DNA of 64,000 nt from assembly GCF_017948265.1 (NCBI RefSeq), contig NZ_CP072852.1, positions 4,092,001-4,156,000 of the forward strand, given 5' to 3'. Each line of letters begins with the position of its first letter. The stretch's first letter is position 1. Below the pieces are notes generated by a model. That model saw nothing but the letters and a program-made list of their open reading frames with translations, did not search any database and had not been told where the DNA came from. This document shows, piece after piece, positions 1 through 8,575 of the stretch. The DNA comes from Rhodoferax sp. PAMC 29310 (GTDB lineage Bacteria; Pseudomonadota; Gammaproteobacteria; Burkholderiales; Burkholderiaceae_C). Made by a program: the position numbers and the translations under genes.

Positions 1-299
1 GGGTGAGCCCCACCGAGGTGGAGGAGGTCCTGTATTCGACCCAGATGGTGGGTGAGTGCGTCGCCTTTGGTGTGGCGCATCCAGTTTTGGGGCACGCTAT
101 ACATGTGATAGCTACTCCCGCAGGTGGTATGGGTGCAATTGACCTAAATGCCTTAAATTCAGAATGCCGAGCGAGAATGCCAGCTTACATGGTGCCCGCT
201 GGCATTGAGGTGGTTTCTGGCCCACTGCCGCGCAACGCCAATGGCAAGATTGACCGCAAATTGCTGTCCACCGAGTTTCTGACGCGACACGCGCCTTAA
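1..299 (+). CDS. acyl-CoA ligase (AMP-forming), exosortase A system-associated, C-terminal fragment
   Basis: This is the last ~98 residues of an ANL-superfamily adenylating enzyme; the 5' part lies outside the window. The fragment opens in the hinge region (SPTEVEEVLY) and ends with the conserved PRNANGKIDRKLL segment. The lysine of that GK motif is the catalytic Lys of the ligase half-reaction in this family. It sits 39 bp ahead of a PLP decarboxylase, the pairing known from XrtA/PEP-CTERM exopolysaccharide loci, so it probably activates a carboxylic acid as acyl-adenylate/CoA for that pathway. The substrate is unknown. Family assignment is firm; the exosortase association is inferred from neighbours. 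Confidence 0.85.
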   Translation, partial: VSPTEVEEVLYSTQMVGECVAFGVAHPVLGHAIHVIATPAGGMGAIDLNALNSECRARMPAYMVPAGIEVVSGPLPRNANGKIDRKLLSTEFLTRHAP

Positions 300-338
300 G
301 CTCACTTCGCTTTCTGATCCAACGAATGAAATTGAACG

Positions 339-1583
339 ATGTCCATCCCTGAACGATCCCTCCCCGTGCACGCCCCCATGAATCAGTTTGCCGTGGAGGA
401 CGGGCAATTGGTCGTGGGTGGCGAGCGCTTGGCGATGCTGGCTGAGCGCGTTGGGCAGACGCCGTTTTACGCCTACGACCGCGCGCTGTTGAAAGCCCGA
501 GTCGCCGAGTTGCGGCTTGCGTTGCCTGAAGGCATCAAGCTTCACTACGCCATGAAGGCCAACCCCATGCCCGCCGTGGTCGGGCTGATGGCGGGCCTGG
601 TCGATGGCATTGACGTGGCCTCGGCGGGGGAGTTGAAGGTGGCGCTGGACGTGGGCGCCCACCCGCAGGAGATCAGCTTTGCCGGGCCTGGCAAGCGCGA
701 TGTGGAGCTGCGCCAGGCGGTGGCCTCCCGTGTCCTCATTAACATCGAGTCGTTTCGTGAAGTGAGTGTGCTGGCGTCAATTTCCAGCGATTTGGGGCTG
801 CCTGCCCGCGTGGCCGTTCGGGTCAACCCCGACTTTGAACTCAAGGGCTCCGGCATGAAGATGGGCGGCGGCCCCAAGCAGTTTGGCGTGGATGTCGAGC
901 AAATCCCGGACTTGTTGGCGAAGGTGGCAAGTGCTGGGCTGGCTTTCGAAGGCTTTCATTTGTTCGCCGGGTCGCAAAACCTGCGTGCGGAATCCATTTG
1001 CGAAGCGCAGCAAAAATCCTATGAGTTGGCACTGCGGCTCGCGGATGGCGCGCCGTCGCCGGTGCGGTTTTTGAATTTGGGTGGGGGGTTCGGTATTCCC
1101 TATTTCCCCGGCGAGAAAAGACTCGACCTGGCGCCCATTGGTGACAACTTGGCCCAATTGGTTCAGCGTGCCAAAACTGAACTGCCTGAGACGTCCCTCG
1201 TGATTGAGTTGGGTCGCTATTTTGTGGGTGAAGCGGGCGTCTACGTGACTCGCATTCTGGACCGCAAGGTGTCTCGCGGTCAGGTGTATTTGGTGGCCGA
1301 CGGCGGTCTGCACCACCATTTGGCGGCTTCGGGCAACTTTGGACAAGTGGTGCGCAAGAACTACCCTGTCACGATTGGGACCCGGGCAGATGCGCCAGAG
1401 AAAGAGGTGGTCTCTGTGGTCGGCCCGTTATGCACCCCCTTGGATTTGCTGGCTGACCGAATGACTTTGCCGGTGGCCGATGTCGGCGATTTGGCGGTGG
1501 TGTTTCAGTCCGGTGCTTACGGCCCCACCGCCAGCCCTCAAGGATTTTTAGGGCATCCCGCGTGTGTTGAGGTCCTTGTTTAG
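339..1583 (+). CDS. PLP-dependent decarboxylase, exosortase A system-associated
   Basis: Fold-type III (alanine-racemase-like barrel) decarboxylase of 414 residues, resembling diaminopimelate/ornithine decarboxylases. The PLP lysine lies in YAMKAN (Lys73), a glycine-rich phosphate loop GGGFGIPY is near residue 248, and the family C-terminal features GPLCTPLD and SGAYG are present. The partner ligase is immediately upstream, and the next gene overlaps its 3' end by 20 bp, so the three are probably one transcript. In XrtA loci this gene is a standard member, thought to supply an amine or amino-acid-derived building block; the actual substrate is unknown. ATG at 339 is used; an internal ATG at 378 is possible. 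Confidence 0.88.
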   Translation: MSIPERSLPVHAPMNQFAVEDGQLVVGGERLAMLAERVGQTPFYAYDRALLKARVAELRLALPEGIKLHYAMKANPMPAVVGLMAGLVDGIDVASAGELKVALDVGAHPQEISFAGPGKRDVELRQAVASRVLINIESFREVSVLASISSDLGLPARVAVRVNPDFELKGSGMKMGGGPKQFGVDVEQIPDLLAKVASAGLAFEGFHLFAGSQNLRAESICEAQQKSYELALRLADGAPSPVRFLNLGGGFGIPYFPGEKRLDLAPIGDNLAQLVQRAKTELPETSLVIELGRYFVGEAGVYVTRILDRKVSRGQVYLVADGGLHHHLAASGNFGQVVRKNYPVTIGTRADAPEKEVVSVVGPLCTPLDLLADRMTLPVADVGDLAVVFQSGAYGPTASPQGFLGHPACVEVLV

Positions 1584-3534
1584 GCACCTACCGATTCAAT
1601 CCCCGGCCTCGCTGCTGCTGGCCCTTGGCAGTCTGTTCGCTGGTGCCGTGTTGGCCGTGCACCACCCGCTTTGGCCGATGGCGGCGATGGCCGCGTTTTG
1701 GCTAACTTGCATTTCTCTGGCTTGGCGCCCCGGTATTTGGCTCTTTCTGGTCCCGGCGCTCCTGCCTGTTCTGAATTTTTCCCCTTGGTCTGGGTGGATC
1801 ATTTTTGAAGAATTCGACCTGTTGCTTCTGGCCGTCCTGGCTGGTGGCTACGCTCACCGGGCCACATCGGGTGTCCCCCGGACTAGTGCGGTGCGCCGTA
1901 GCGCGGCGTTTTGGCTGATCCCGGTTCTGTTGGGTGTTTCTGGTGTTTCTGCGCTTTTGCGGGGGTTCGCAGATGCAGGAGGCTTTCGGTTCAACTGGTT
2001 TGCCAGTTACAACGATTCGCTCAATAGCTTGCGAATTTTCAAGAGTCTGGCTTTTGCACTGCTGTTGTGGCCGCTATTGAGTCAAGAGTTGAGTCACTCA
2101 AACACACGTGCCCACAGACGGCTGGCTTGTGGCGTTTTGACCGGACTCGCTGCCGTGACGGTGGCCATTGCGTGGGAGCGGATGGTGTTCCCCGGCTTCC
2201 TTAACTTTTCGGCTCCATATAGAACAGTGGCCCTTTTTTGGGAGATGCACGTGGGAGGGGGCGCCATAGACGCGTATCTTGCGCTATCTACGCCCTTTGT
2301 TGTTTGGGCGCTGGTTTCTGCGAAGCGGCCTTTTGAGTGGCTGGCCGCTGCGGTGCTCGCGTTATTAACCGGATATGCCTGCCTGACTACGTTCTCGCGG
2401 GGCGTGTATCTTGCAGTGGCAAGTTCGCTATTGCTTCTCTACCTGTTGCTCTTGATTCAAAGGCGTGGCGTTGATGTGGCAGGGTGGTGGATGCGCGTCG
2501 TACATGACAGCTTGCGCCAGGGTTGGCGTGCCAAGGCGGGCCTGCTGCTGGTGATCGCATTGCTACTGGAAGTCGCCGCCGTTCTGGGCGGAGGCACGTT
2601 TATGAAGGAGCGGCTCAGCCGGGTGACCCCGGACTTCGGCAGCCGAATTGAACACTGGCAGCAGGGCTTGGGTTTTCTTCAGGGGGAGGGCGATTGGTGG
2701 TTGGGCAAGGGGCTAGGCCGCGTACCCGCCCATTTCGCTCAGGCAGGTCCGGAAAGCGAGTTCTCGGGATCTGTGAAGTTCGCACAGGAGTCACGCCCCA
2801 GCGGGGAGGCCAACTCATTTGTCATCGTCTCAGGCCCACCCTCACGTCGGACCCTGGGTGGTGGCTATGCTTTGACGCAGCGCGTTGGCTCTTTGCCTGA
2901 GGGCGCACTGAGGGTGAGCTTTGACATTCGTGTTGACAAGCAAGCCGAGGTCTATGTCGATCTGTGCCAGCGACACCTGCTGTACGACGGACGCTGTCAA
3001 CGAGCGATGGTGGCGGTATGGCCGGTCACTGCGGGATGGCAGCGCGTGTCCTTGCCTTTGGTGGGACCTCATCTTGGTCACCTTGCGGAATTTTTAGCGC
3101 GACCCGTCCTGTTTTCACTGGCCGTTGTCAACGCCGGTGGAGTGGCTGAGATTGACAATATCTCGATGAACGCGGGACCGGCCAGCAGCGTTGTGAAAAA
3201 CGGAAATTTTTCAGAAACTGGGGCGCACTGGCTCCCGATGGCTCAGTCCTACTTTATCCCTTGGCATTTGGACAGTCTCTTTATCGAGCATCTGGTGGAG
3301 AGGGGCGTGTTCGGACTTCTTTTCTTCCTGCTTCTTGTTGCTTTCGCCATTCGGCGCCTGGTGCTAGGACCGGCACGCCATGAGGCGTTGTCGCCCTATC
3401 TGGCCGCATCCCTGTTCTCTGTCTTGGTTGTTGGACTCACAAGCAGTGTGATGGATGCACCCAGGGTGGCACTCATGCTCTATTTGATGGTGTTTTATTC
3501 GAGCTTGATCACCAAAGGCGAGGTAGATCGATAG
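1564..3534 (+). CDS. O-antigen ligase/Wzy-like polymerase with large periplasmic insertion
   Basis: Integral membrane protein of 656 residues. About ten hydrophobic segments occupy residues ~10-355, including the FSRGVYLA region typical of the O-antigen ligase superfamily, and two or three more follow from ~575 to the end. Between KGLGRVPAHFA (~382) and HLDSLFIEHLVERG (~570) lies a ~180-residue soluble stretch with the alternating hydrophobic pattern of a beta-sandwich, such as a carbohydrate-binding module. It begins with GTG inside the decarboxylase gene. In this context it should polymerise or ligate the exopolysaccharide at the periplasmic face. It is clearly longer than the ~400-450 residues usual for the family because of the insertion. 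Confidence 0.8.
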   Translation: MLRSLFRHLPIQSPASLLLALGSLFAGAVLAVHHPLWPMAAMAAFWLTCISLAWRPGIWLFLVPALLPVLNFSPWSGWIIFEEFDLLLLAVLAGGYAHRATSGVPRTSAVRRSAAFWLIPVLLGVSGVSALLRGFADAGGFRFNWFASYNDSLNSLRIFKSLAFALLLWPLLSQELSHSNTRAHRRLACGVLTGLAAVTVAIAWERMVFPGFLNFSAPYRTVALFWEMHVGGGAIDAYLALSTPFVVWALVSAKRPFEWLAAAVLALLTGYACLTTFSRGVYLAVASSLLLLYLLLLIQRRGVDVAGWWMRVVHDSLRQGWRAKAGLLLVIALLLEVAAVLGGGTFMKERLSRVTPDFGSRIEHWQQGLGFLQGEGDWWLGKGLGRVPAHFAQAGPESEFSGSVKFAQESRPSGEANSFVIVSGPPSRRTLGGGYALTQRVGSLPEGALRVSFDIRVDKQAEVYVDLCQRHLLYDGRCQRAMVAVWPVTAGWQRVSLPLVGPHLGHLAEFLARPVLFSLAVVNAGGVAEIDNISMNAGPASSVVKNGNFSETGAHWLPMAQSYFIPWHLDSLFIEHLVERGVFGLLFFLLLVAFAIRRLVLGPARHEALSPYLAASLFSVLVVGLTSSVMDAPRVALMLYLMVFYSSLITKGEVDR

Positions 3535-3680
3535 AGGTGTGACGCGGCAGTTAATATGGAGGAGTATCTTTTAACATTAGGCTATGAAGTGGCGGGTCAA
3601 ATTTCGATGAATCTCGTTTTAAGCGAGTTGATTTGATAGAAATTGGTCAGTGAATTTCCAGAAGATAACAGGGACGTTTC

Positions 3681-5063
3681 TTGATAAAAATATTCAATCA
3701 CTACTTTCACAAGCGTACGCTGCTGAGAATACTGCTCGACCTGATGTTGGTAATTGCAACGCTCATAATTGCTATTGTGCGCAATATTTCCGACCTTGAG
3801 TCAGTGTACTTAAGCGTTTTGATCGCCTCCCTATTGCTGGGATTCGGCATCTTTGTGATCAACACTGGCCTAGGGTTTTACCAGAGAACCAATGGGCGGA
3901 CATGGCTTCAAGCTGCAGCCCGGGGATCTGTATCTTTCTTCCTGTCGATTCCTTTGGTTTACGGGGTGTTTCGTCTGTCGCCTGTGAAGGTTGAGAATGG
4001 AAAAGATTTTCTGCTGGTGCTGATGCTGGGCATTGGAATCATGCTGTTGAACAGGGTCTATGCGAATCACGGCACCAGCCTTTCCCATATGCGGCGTCGA
4101 GTCATGATTTTTGGCGCGGGCCCCCGGGCCAAGCAGGCCGGAAAAATACTGTTGGCTGCTGACCCCAATGTCGACTTGGTTGGCTATTACGCCAGTCCGA
4201 ACGACGTCTTGGAGGAGGTGTCGGCGTGGGGAGTTCTGGCGCCAAAAATGACGTTGACAGACATGGTCCGAAAGGAAAAGGTGGATGAAATCGTCGTCGC
4301 CGTGTCGGAGCGTCGAGGTGGCAGCATGCCCTTGCGTGAACTCCTGGATTGCAAACTACAGGGGGTTCACGTCATTGACCTCTCCACCCATTTTGAGAAA
4401 ACCTTGGGCCAAATCAGACTCGATGCGGTCAATGCCGGTTGGTTGGTCTTTAGTGACGGTTTTGCGCAAGGGTGGATTCGATCCCTCGTGAAGCGTGTCT
4501 TCGATATCGTCTGTGCAGCAGTACTTATTCTGTTGACCATTCCGGTCATGTTAGTGACGGCGGTGCTTATTCGGATGGAAAGCCGAGGGCCCATTTTCTA
4601 CATCCAGGAGCGAGTAGGTCTCCGTGGTCAATTGTTCAATGTCATCAAGTTTCGAAGCATGCGAACCGATGCCGAAAAAGACGGAAAACCAGTGTGGGCG
4701 GCGGCTTCCGATGATCGGACAACCCGGGTGGGTCGAGTGATCAGGAAATCGCGTATCGACGAACTCCCCCAGCTTTTCAACGTACTGGGTGGCAGTATGA
4801 GTCTGGTCGGCCCTCGACCAGAGCGGCCATATTTTGTCGAAAAACTGACCAATGAGATTCCCTATTTTGCCGTTCGCCATAGTATCAAGCCTGGTTTGAC
4901 CGGCTGGGCTCAGGTGAGATACCGGTATGGTGCGTCAGTGGAAGATTCGGCAGAGAAGCTTCAATATTACCTCTATTACGTCAAAAATCACTCACTGCTG
5001 CTGGACCTCGTCGTCATATTTGAAACCGTCGGTGTCGTTTTAATGGGCTGGGGAGCGCATTAA
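3681..5063 (+). CDS. EpsB/EpsE-type polyprenyl-phosphate sugar-1-phosphate transferase (PEP-CTERM/XrtA system)
   Basis: The protein has 460 residues: four or five N-terminal transmembrane segments (to ~135), a Rossmann-like middle domain starting with RRVMIFGAGP, and a C-terminal bacterial sugar transferase domain from KRVFDIVCAA. The last part carries KFRSM, SRIDELPQL, LVGPRPERP and KPGLTGWAQV, all family hallmarks. It transfers a sugar phosphate from UDP-sugar to undecaprenyl phosphate, the first committed step of the repeat unit. TTG at 3681 is chosen because an AGGGA box lies just upstream and the resulting N-terminus (IFNHYFHKRT) is what XrtA-linked members show. The kinase gene follows after 1 bp. 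Confidence 0.9.
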   Translation: MIKIFNHYFHKRTLLRILLDLMLVIATLIIAIVRNISDLESVYLSVLIASLLLGFGIFVINTGLGFYQRTNGRTWLQAAARGSVSFFLSIPLVYGVFRLSPVKVENGKDFLLVLMLGIGIMLLNRVYANHGTSLSHMRRRVMIFGAGPRAKQAGKILLAADPNVDLVGYYASPNDVLEEVSAWGVLAPKMTLTDMVRKEKVDEIVVAVSERRGGSMPLRELLDCKLQGVHVIDLSTHFEKTLGQIRLDAVNAGWLVFSDGFAQGWIRSLVKRVFDIVCAAVLILLTIPVMLVTAVLIRMESRGPIFYIQERVGLRGQLFNVIKFRSMRTDAEKDGKPVWAAASDDRTTRVGRVIRKSRIDELPQLFNVLGGSMSLVGPRPERPYFVEKLTNEIPYFAVRHSIKPGLTGWAQVRYRYGASVEDSAEKLQYYLYYVKNHSLLLDLVVIFETVGVVLMGWGAH

Positions 5064-5064
5064 T

Positions 5065-7161
5065 ATGCTTCTGACAGCGTGGAGTTTTGGGCTGGTTGGT
5101 GTCACTTATCTGGCCTTTTTTCTGCGTCTGCTTCAGTTAGGCTATCTGAGCGCACCGCAAGAGCTACCCAAGGTTTTGCTCTTGGTGGCTGTGGGGGGCT
5201 GCACCATTTGGGGCGCGGCGGGATTTGCCCTTGTACAGACGTCGGATCCGGTCTATGGGCTGGTCAGCGCGTTGGCTGACATTTTTCGGTATGGCGCCTG
5301 GTTTGCCTTTCTTTTGGCCTTGTATCGGCCAAGTGCAGTACAAAAGTCGTCACGCCGTTTTGGACAACTTGCATCGGTTGCGATCGTGCTGGTTTCCTTT
5401 AGTTTTTTTTCCGTGTTGATGTTGTGGTTGGGTTCGAATCAATGGGGCGATCCATCTCGTTTCATGCTTTTTAGCTCAATGGCGCAGTCGGTCTACGGCA
5501 TGGTATTGCTTGAGCAAATTTTTAGAAACGTCGAAGAAGATTCCCGCTGGAACCTCAAGCCGCTTTTTCTGGGGCTGGCTGGCGGATTCTTGTTTGATTT
5601 GTACATTTTCTCGCAGGCGGTGCTGTTCAATAGTTTGGATCAAGACGCATTGAGTATCAGGGGAGGCGTCCATGCGTTGGTTGCACCCTTACTAGTGCTG
5701 TCAAGCACCCGCCGATCTGACTGGATTCAGAAAATCCGCCTGTCTCCCAAGGCGGCTTTTCACTCGGCGACCTTGCTGATTGCCGGCCTCTACCTGCTCT
5801 TCATTTCAGGCATCGGTTACTACATCCGCTATTTCGGCGGGGATTGGGGGCGCGCGCTTCAGCTGGGTCTCGTGTTCCTCGCGTTGGTTGTCCTGATGGT
5901 ATTGGCGCTGTCAGGTGCATTGAGGGCGAAACTGAGAGTGATGGTTGGAAAGCATTTTTTCCGCTACCGCTACGATTACCGCGAGGAATGGCTCCGATTT
6001 ACCAATGCCTTGTCTGTCGGGGACTCCCCTCAAGCGATGGGACAGCAGGTGGTTCGAGGACTGGCCGATATGCTCGAGAGTCCGGGTGGGGGCTTGTGGA
6101 TGCAGGGCCAGAATGGAGGCCAATTGACGCAAGTCGCACACTGGAATTTCCCGGCAACGAATGAGCAGGTGGCAATAAGCTCTTCACTTTGTCAGTTCCT
6201 GGTGAGCAGTGGCTGGGTTGTCAATCTTGGGGAGTTCCGCTCATTTCCTCGCCGCTATGAGGGGCTGGCCTTGCCCGAGTGGCTGCGCAATGCGGCGTCC
6301 GCCTGGCTGGTTGTGCCATTGTTTGTTGGGGACGATTTGATTGGGTTTGCCATATTGGCGACCCCCAGAACGCACATTGACGTCAATTGGGAGATTAATG
6401 ACCTGCTCAAAACGGCAGGCCGGCAAGCTGCCAGTTTTTTGGCTCAGATGCAGACCACAGAGGCCTTGCTTGAGGTCAGAAAGTTCGATTCATTCAACCG
6501 GATGTCCGCGTTTGTCGTTCATGACCTGAAAAATATAGTGACCCAGCTTTCACTCATGATGAAAAACGCCAAGCGACTGAGCGGCAACCCGGAGTTCCAG
6601 CAGGACATGTTGATGACGGTCGAAAATTCATTGGACCGCATGCGTCAATTGATGCTTCAATTGCGAGAGGGCGCGACGCCTCCGGGCAAGGCCTTTGGCG
6701 TCAATCTTGAGGAAATTGCGACACGAATTGCCGGCATCGCCCTGCGCCGTGACAGGGTTCTTGAAATTGAGGTCAAAGAGGCCGTACTGACCCGGGGGCA
6801 TGAAGAACGATTGGAGCGCGTCATTGGCCACATGGTACAAAATGCTTTCGATGCAACCAACGCAGGCGGGCGTGTTTGGCTCTCTCTGGAAAGGGCCAAT
6901 GGGCAGGCTCAAATCGTTGTTGGTGACACAGGACAAGGGATGACACCAGAATTCATCCAGAATCGTTTGTTCAAGCCTTTTCAAACAACCAAGTCAGCGG
7001 GCATGGGCATCGGCGCGTATGAGAGTTTCCAGTACGTCCAAGAGTTGGGCGGAAGAATTGACGTGCAAAGTGAGCCCAATGTGGGGACAACGGTCACTAT
7101 TCAATTGCCGCTATTTGAAACCCGGAAGGAGTCAGACCTCCACACGAAAGACGTTTCATGA
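5065..7161 (+). CDS. prsK: PEP-CTERM system sensor histidine kinase PrsK
   Basis: Membrane histidine kinase of 698 residues: about eight N-terminal hydrophobic helices (to ~290), a GAF-like domain (~305-455), a phospho-acceptor helix with VVHDLKNIV (His near residue 486), then the HATPase core with N-box QNAFDA, G-boxes GDTGQGM and GMGIGAYES. The very long multi-helix sensor plus GAF is characteristic of PrsK. It overlaps the following response regulator by 4 bp (ATGA), so the two are translationally coupled. In XrtA systems this pair controls extracellular matrix/PEP-CTERM gene expression; the signal is not known. Confidence 0.9.
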   Translation: MLLTAWSFGLVGVTYLAFFLRLLQLGYLSAPQELPKVLLLVAVGGCTIWGAAGFALVQTSDPVYGLVSALADIFRYGAWFAFLLALYRPSAVQKSSRRFGQLASVAIVLVSFSFFSVLMLWLGSNQWGDPSRFMLFSSMAQSVYGMVLLEQIFRNVEEDSRWNLKPLFLGLAGGFLFDLYIFSQAVLFNSLDQDALSIRGGVHALVAPLLVLSSTRRSDWIQKIRLSPKAAFHSATLLIAGLYLLFISGIGYYIRYFGGDWGRALQLGLVFLALVVLMVLALSGALRAKLRVMVGKHFFRYRYDYREEWLRFTNALSVGDSPQAMGQQVVRGLADMLESPGGGLWMQGQNGGQLTQVAHWNFPATNEQVAISSSLCQFLVSSGWVVNLGEFRSFPRRYEGLALPEWLRNAASAWLVVPLFVGDDLIGFAILATPRTHIDVNWEINDLLKTAGRQAASFLAQMQTTEALLEVRKFDSFNRMSAFVVHDLKNIVTQLSLMMKNAKRLSGNPEFQQDMLMTVENSLDRMRQLMLQLREGATPPGKAFGVNLEEIATRIAGIALRRDRVLEIEVKEAVLTRGHEERLERVIGHMVQNAFDATNAGGRVWLSLERANGQAQIVVGDTGQGMTPEFIQNRLFKPFQTTKSAGMGIGAYESFQYVQELGGRIDVQSEPNVGTTVTIQLPLFETRKESDLHTKDVS

Positions 7162-8519
7162 CCGCAGAAAAAACTCGTTCACTACTGATTGTCGAAGATG
7201 ATCTCGCACTCCAAAAGCAGATCAAATGGTCGTTGGATCGTTTTGAGTCTGTCACTGCCGATGACCGGGAAAGTGCGCTGGTTCAGATGCGCAGGAGTCA
7301 GCCTGCCGTCGTGACCATGGATTTGGGATTGCCGCCTGATGCCGACTCGGTGTCAGAGGGTTTTCGGTTGCTGGAACAAATCATTGCCTTCGATCCAGAC
7401 ATCAAAGTTATTGTCTTGACAGGTCAAAACGATCAGGCAAATGCCTTGCGCGCCATTGCCATGGGTGCCTATGACTTTTTTGCCAAACCCTTTGAGCCTG
7501 ATCTGTTGAACTTGACCGTTGAGCGCGCTTTCAGGTTATTTGAGCTGCAGGCGGAAAATCGGCGGCTGCGCGAGCTGCATCAGCCGGAATCGTTGTCCGG
7601 ATTGGTGACGAAAGACCCGGAAATGATGCGCGTTTGCCGAACCATTGAGAAGGTTGCCAGCAGTAATGCAACGGTTCTATTGCTGGGAGAGAGTGGCACG
7701 GGGAAGGAAATATTGGCGCGGGGCCTGCATCAAGCCTCAGCCCGGCGTTCCGGAAAGTTCGTCGCTATCAACTGTGCCGCCATCCCTGAAAATCTGCTGG
7801 AAAGTGAGCTTTTTGGCTACGAAAAGGGTGCGTATACGGGAGCCGCGAAAACGACATTGGGCAAGATTGAGACCGCTAACGGTGGCACGTTGATGCTGGA
7901 TGAAATTGGGGATTTGCCGCTTTCGCTGCAAGCCAAGTTGTTGCGATTTTTGCAGGAACGGACGATTGAACGGTTGGGGGGTCGACAGGAGATTCCCGTT
8001 GACGTCCGCGTGGTGTGTGCGACCCACCAGAATCTCAAGGAGCAAACCGGCGATGGTCGTTTTCGGGAGGACCTGTATTATCGATTGGCCGAAATCGTGG
8101 TCGATATTCCCCCATTGCGTGATCGGATTGGTGACGCAGCGCTGCTGGCACATGCATTTGCGCGCCGATTCTCTAAAGAGCAAAATCGTTCAAACATGAC
8201 GTTGGCTGAGTCAGCGGTGCGCGCAATCGAGAAATATGATTGGCCAGGCAACATTCGCGAGCTTGAAAATTGCATCAAGCGCGCAACCATCATGGCAGAT
8301 ACAAACCAGATCACCAGCGATGATTTAGGTTTAAAAAGCCTTGCGGTGAATCCAAGTGATGACATGCTCGAACTGCGTGTCATTCGTGACAATGCCGACA
8401 AGGAGGCCATCGTCAAAGCGATGGGACGTGTGAATGGCAATATAGTGAAAACGGCAGAACTACTGGGTGTCAGTCGGCCAACACTTTATGACTTGATGCA
8501 CAAGCTTGGGTTGAAATAG
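7158..8519 (+). CDS. prsR: PEP-CTERM-box response regulator PrsR, sigma54-dependent activator
   Basis: NtrC-type activator of 453 residues. The receiver domain has phospho-acceptor Asp55 (VTMDLGLPP) and Lys110. The AAA+ domain has Walker A GESGTGKE (177-184), Walker B LMLDEI (245-250) and the sigma54-contact loop as GAYTGA (224-229) rather than the commoner GAFTGA. A Fis-type helix-turn-helix ends the protein (~430-453, TAELLGVSRPTLYDLMHKL). It should act on RpoN promoters after phosphorylation by the adjacent PrsK. A matching -24/-12 site lies at 11434-11449, two genes downstream, and is the best candidate target in this window. Confidence 0.92.
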   Translation: MTAEKTRSLLIVEDDLALQKQIKWSLDRFESVTADDRESALVQMRRSQPAVVTMDLGLPPDADSVSEGFRLLEQIIAFDPDIKVIVLTGQNDQANALRAIAMGAYDFFAKPFEPDLLNLTVERAFRLFELQAENRRLRELHQPESLSGLVTKDPEMMRVCRTIEKVASSNATVLLLGESGTGKEILARGLHQASARRSGKFVAINCAAIPENLLESELFGYEKGAYTGAAKTTLGKIETANGGTLMLDEIGDLPLSLQAKLLRFLQERTIERLGGRQEIPVDVRVVCATHQNLKEQTGDGRFREDLYYRLAEIVVDIPPLRDRIGDAALLAHAFARRFSKEQNRSNMTLAESAVRAIEKYDWPGNIRELENCIKRATIMADTNQITSDDLGLKSLAVNPSDDMLELRVIRDNADKEAIVKAMGRVNGNIVKTAELLGVSRPTLYDLMHKLGLK

Positions 8520-8575
8520 CAGGTTCCAGTGGCCTGGAGTCGCCCGACCAGTTGAGTAAATTTCAGGGGTGAAAA

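Noticed and set aside
5430..5450. GGTTCGAATC resembling a tRNA T-loop
   Set aside because: It is inside prsK coding sequence with no cloverleaf around it.
8535..8550. GG...GC in the prsR-prsT gap as a sigma54 site
   Set aside because: Spacing is 9 bp, not 10, and flanking bases do not fit.
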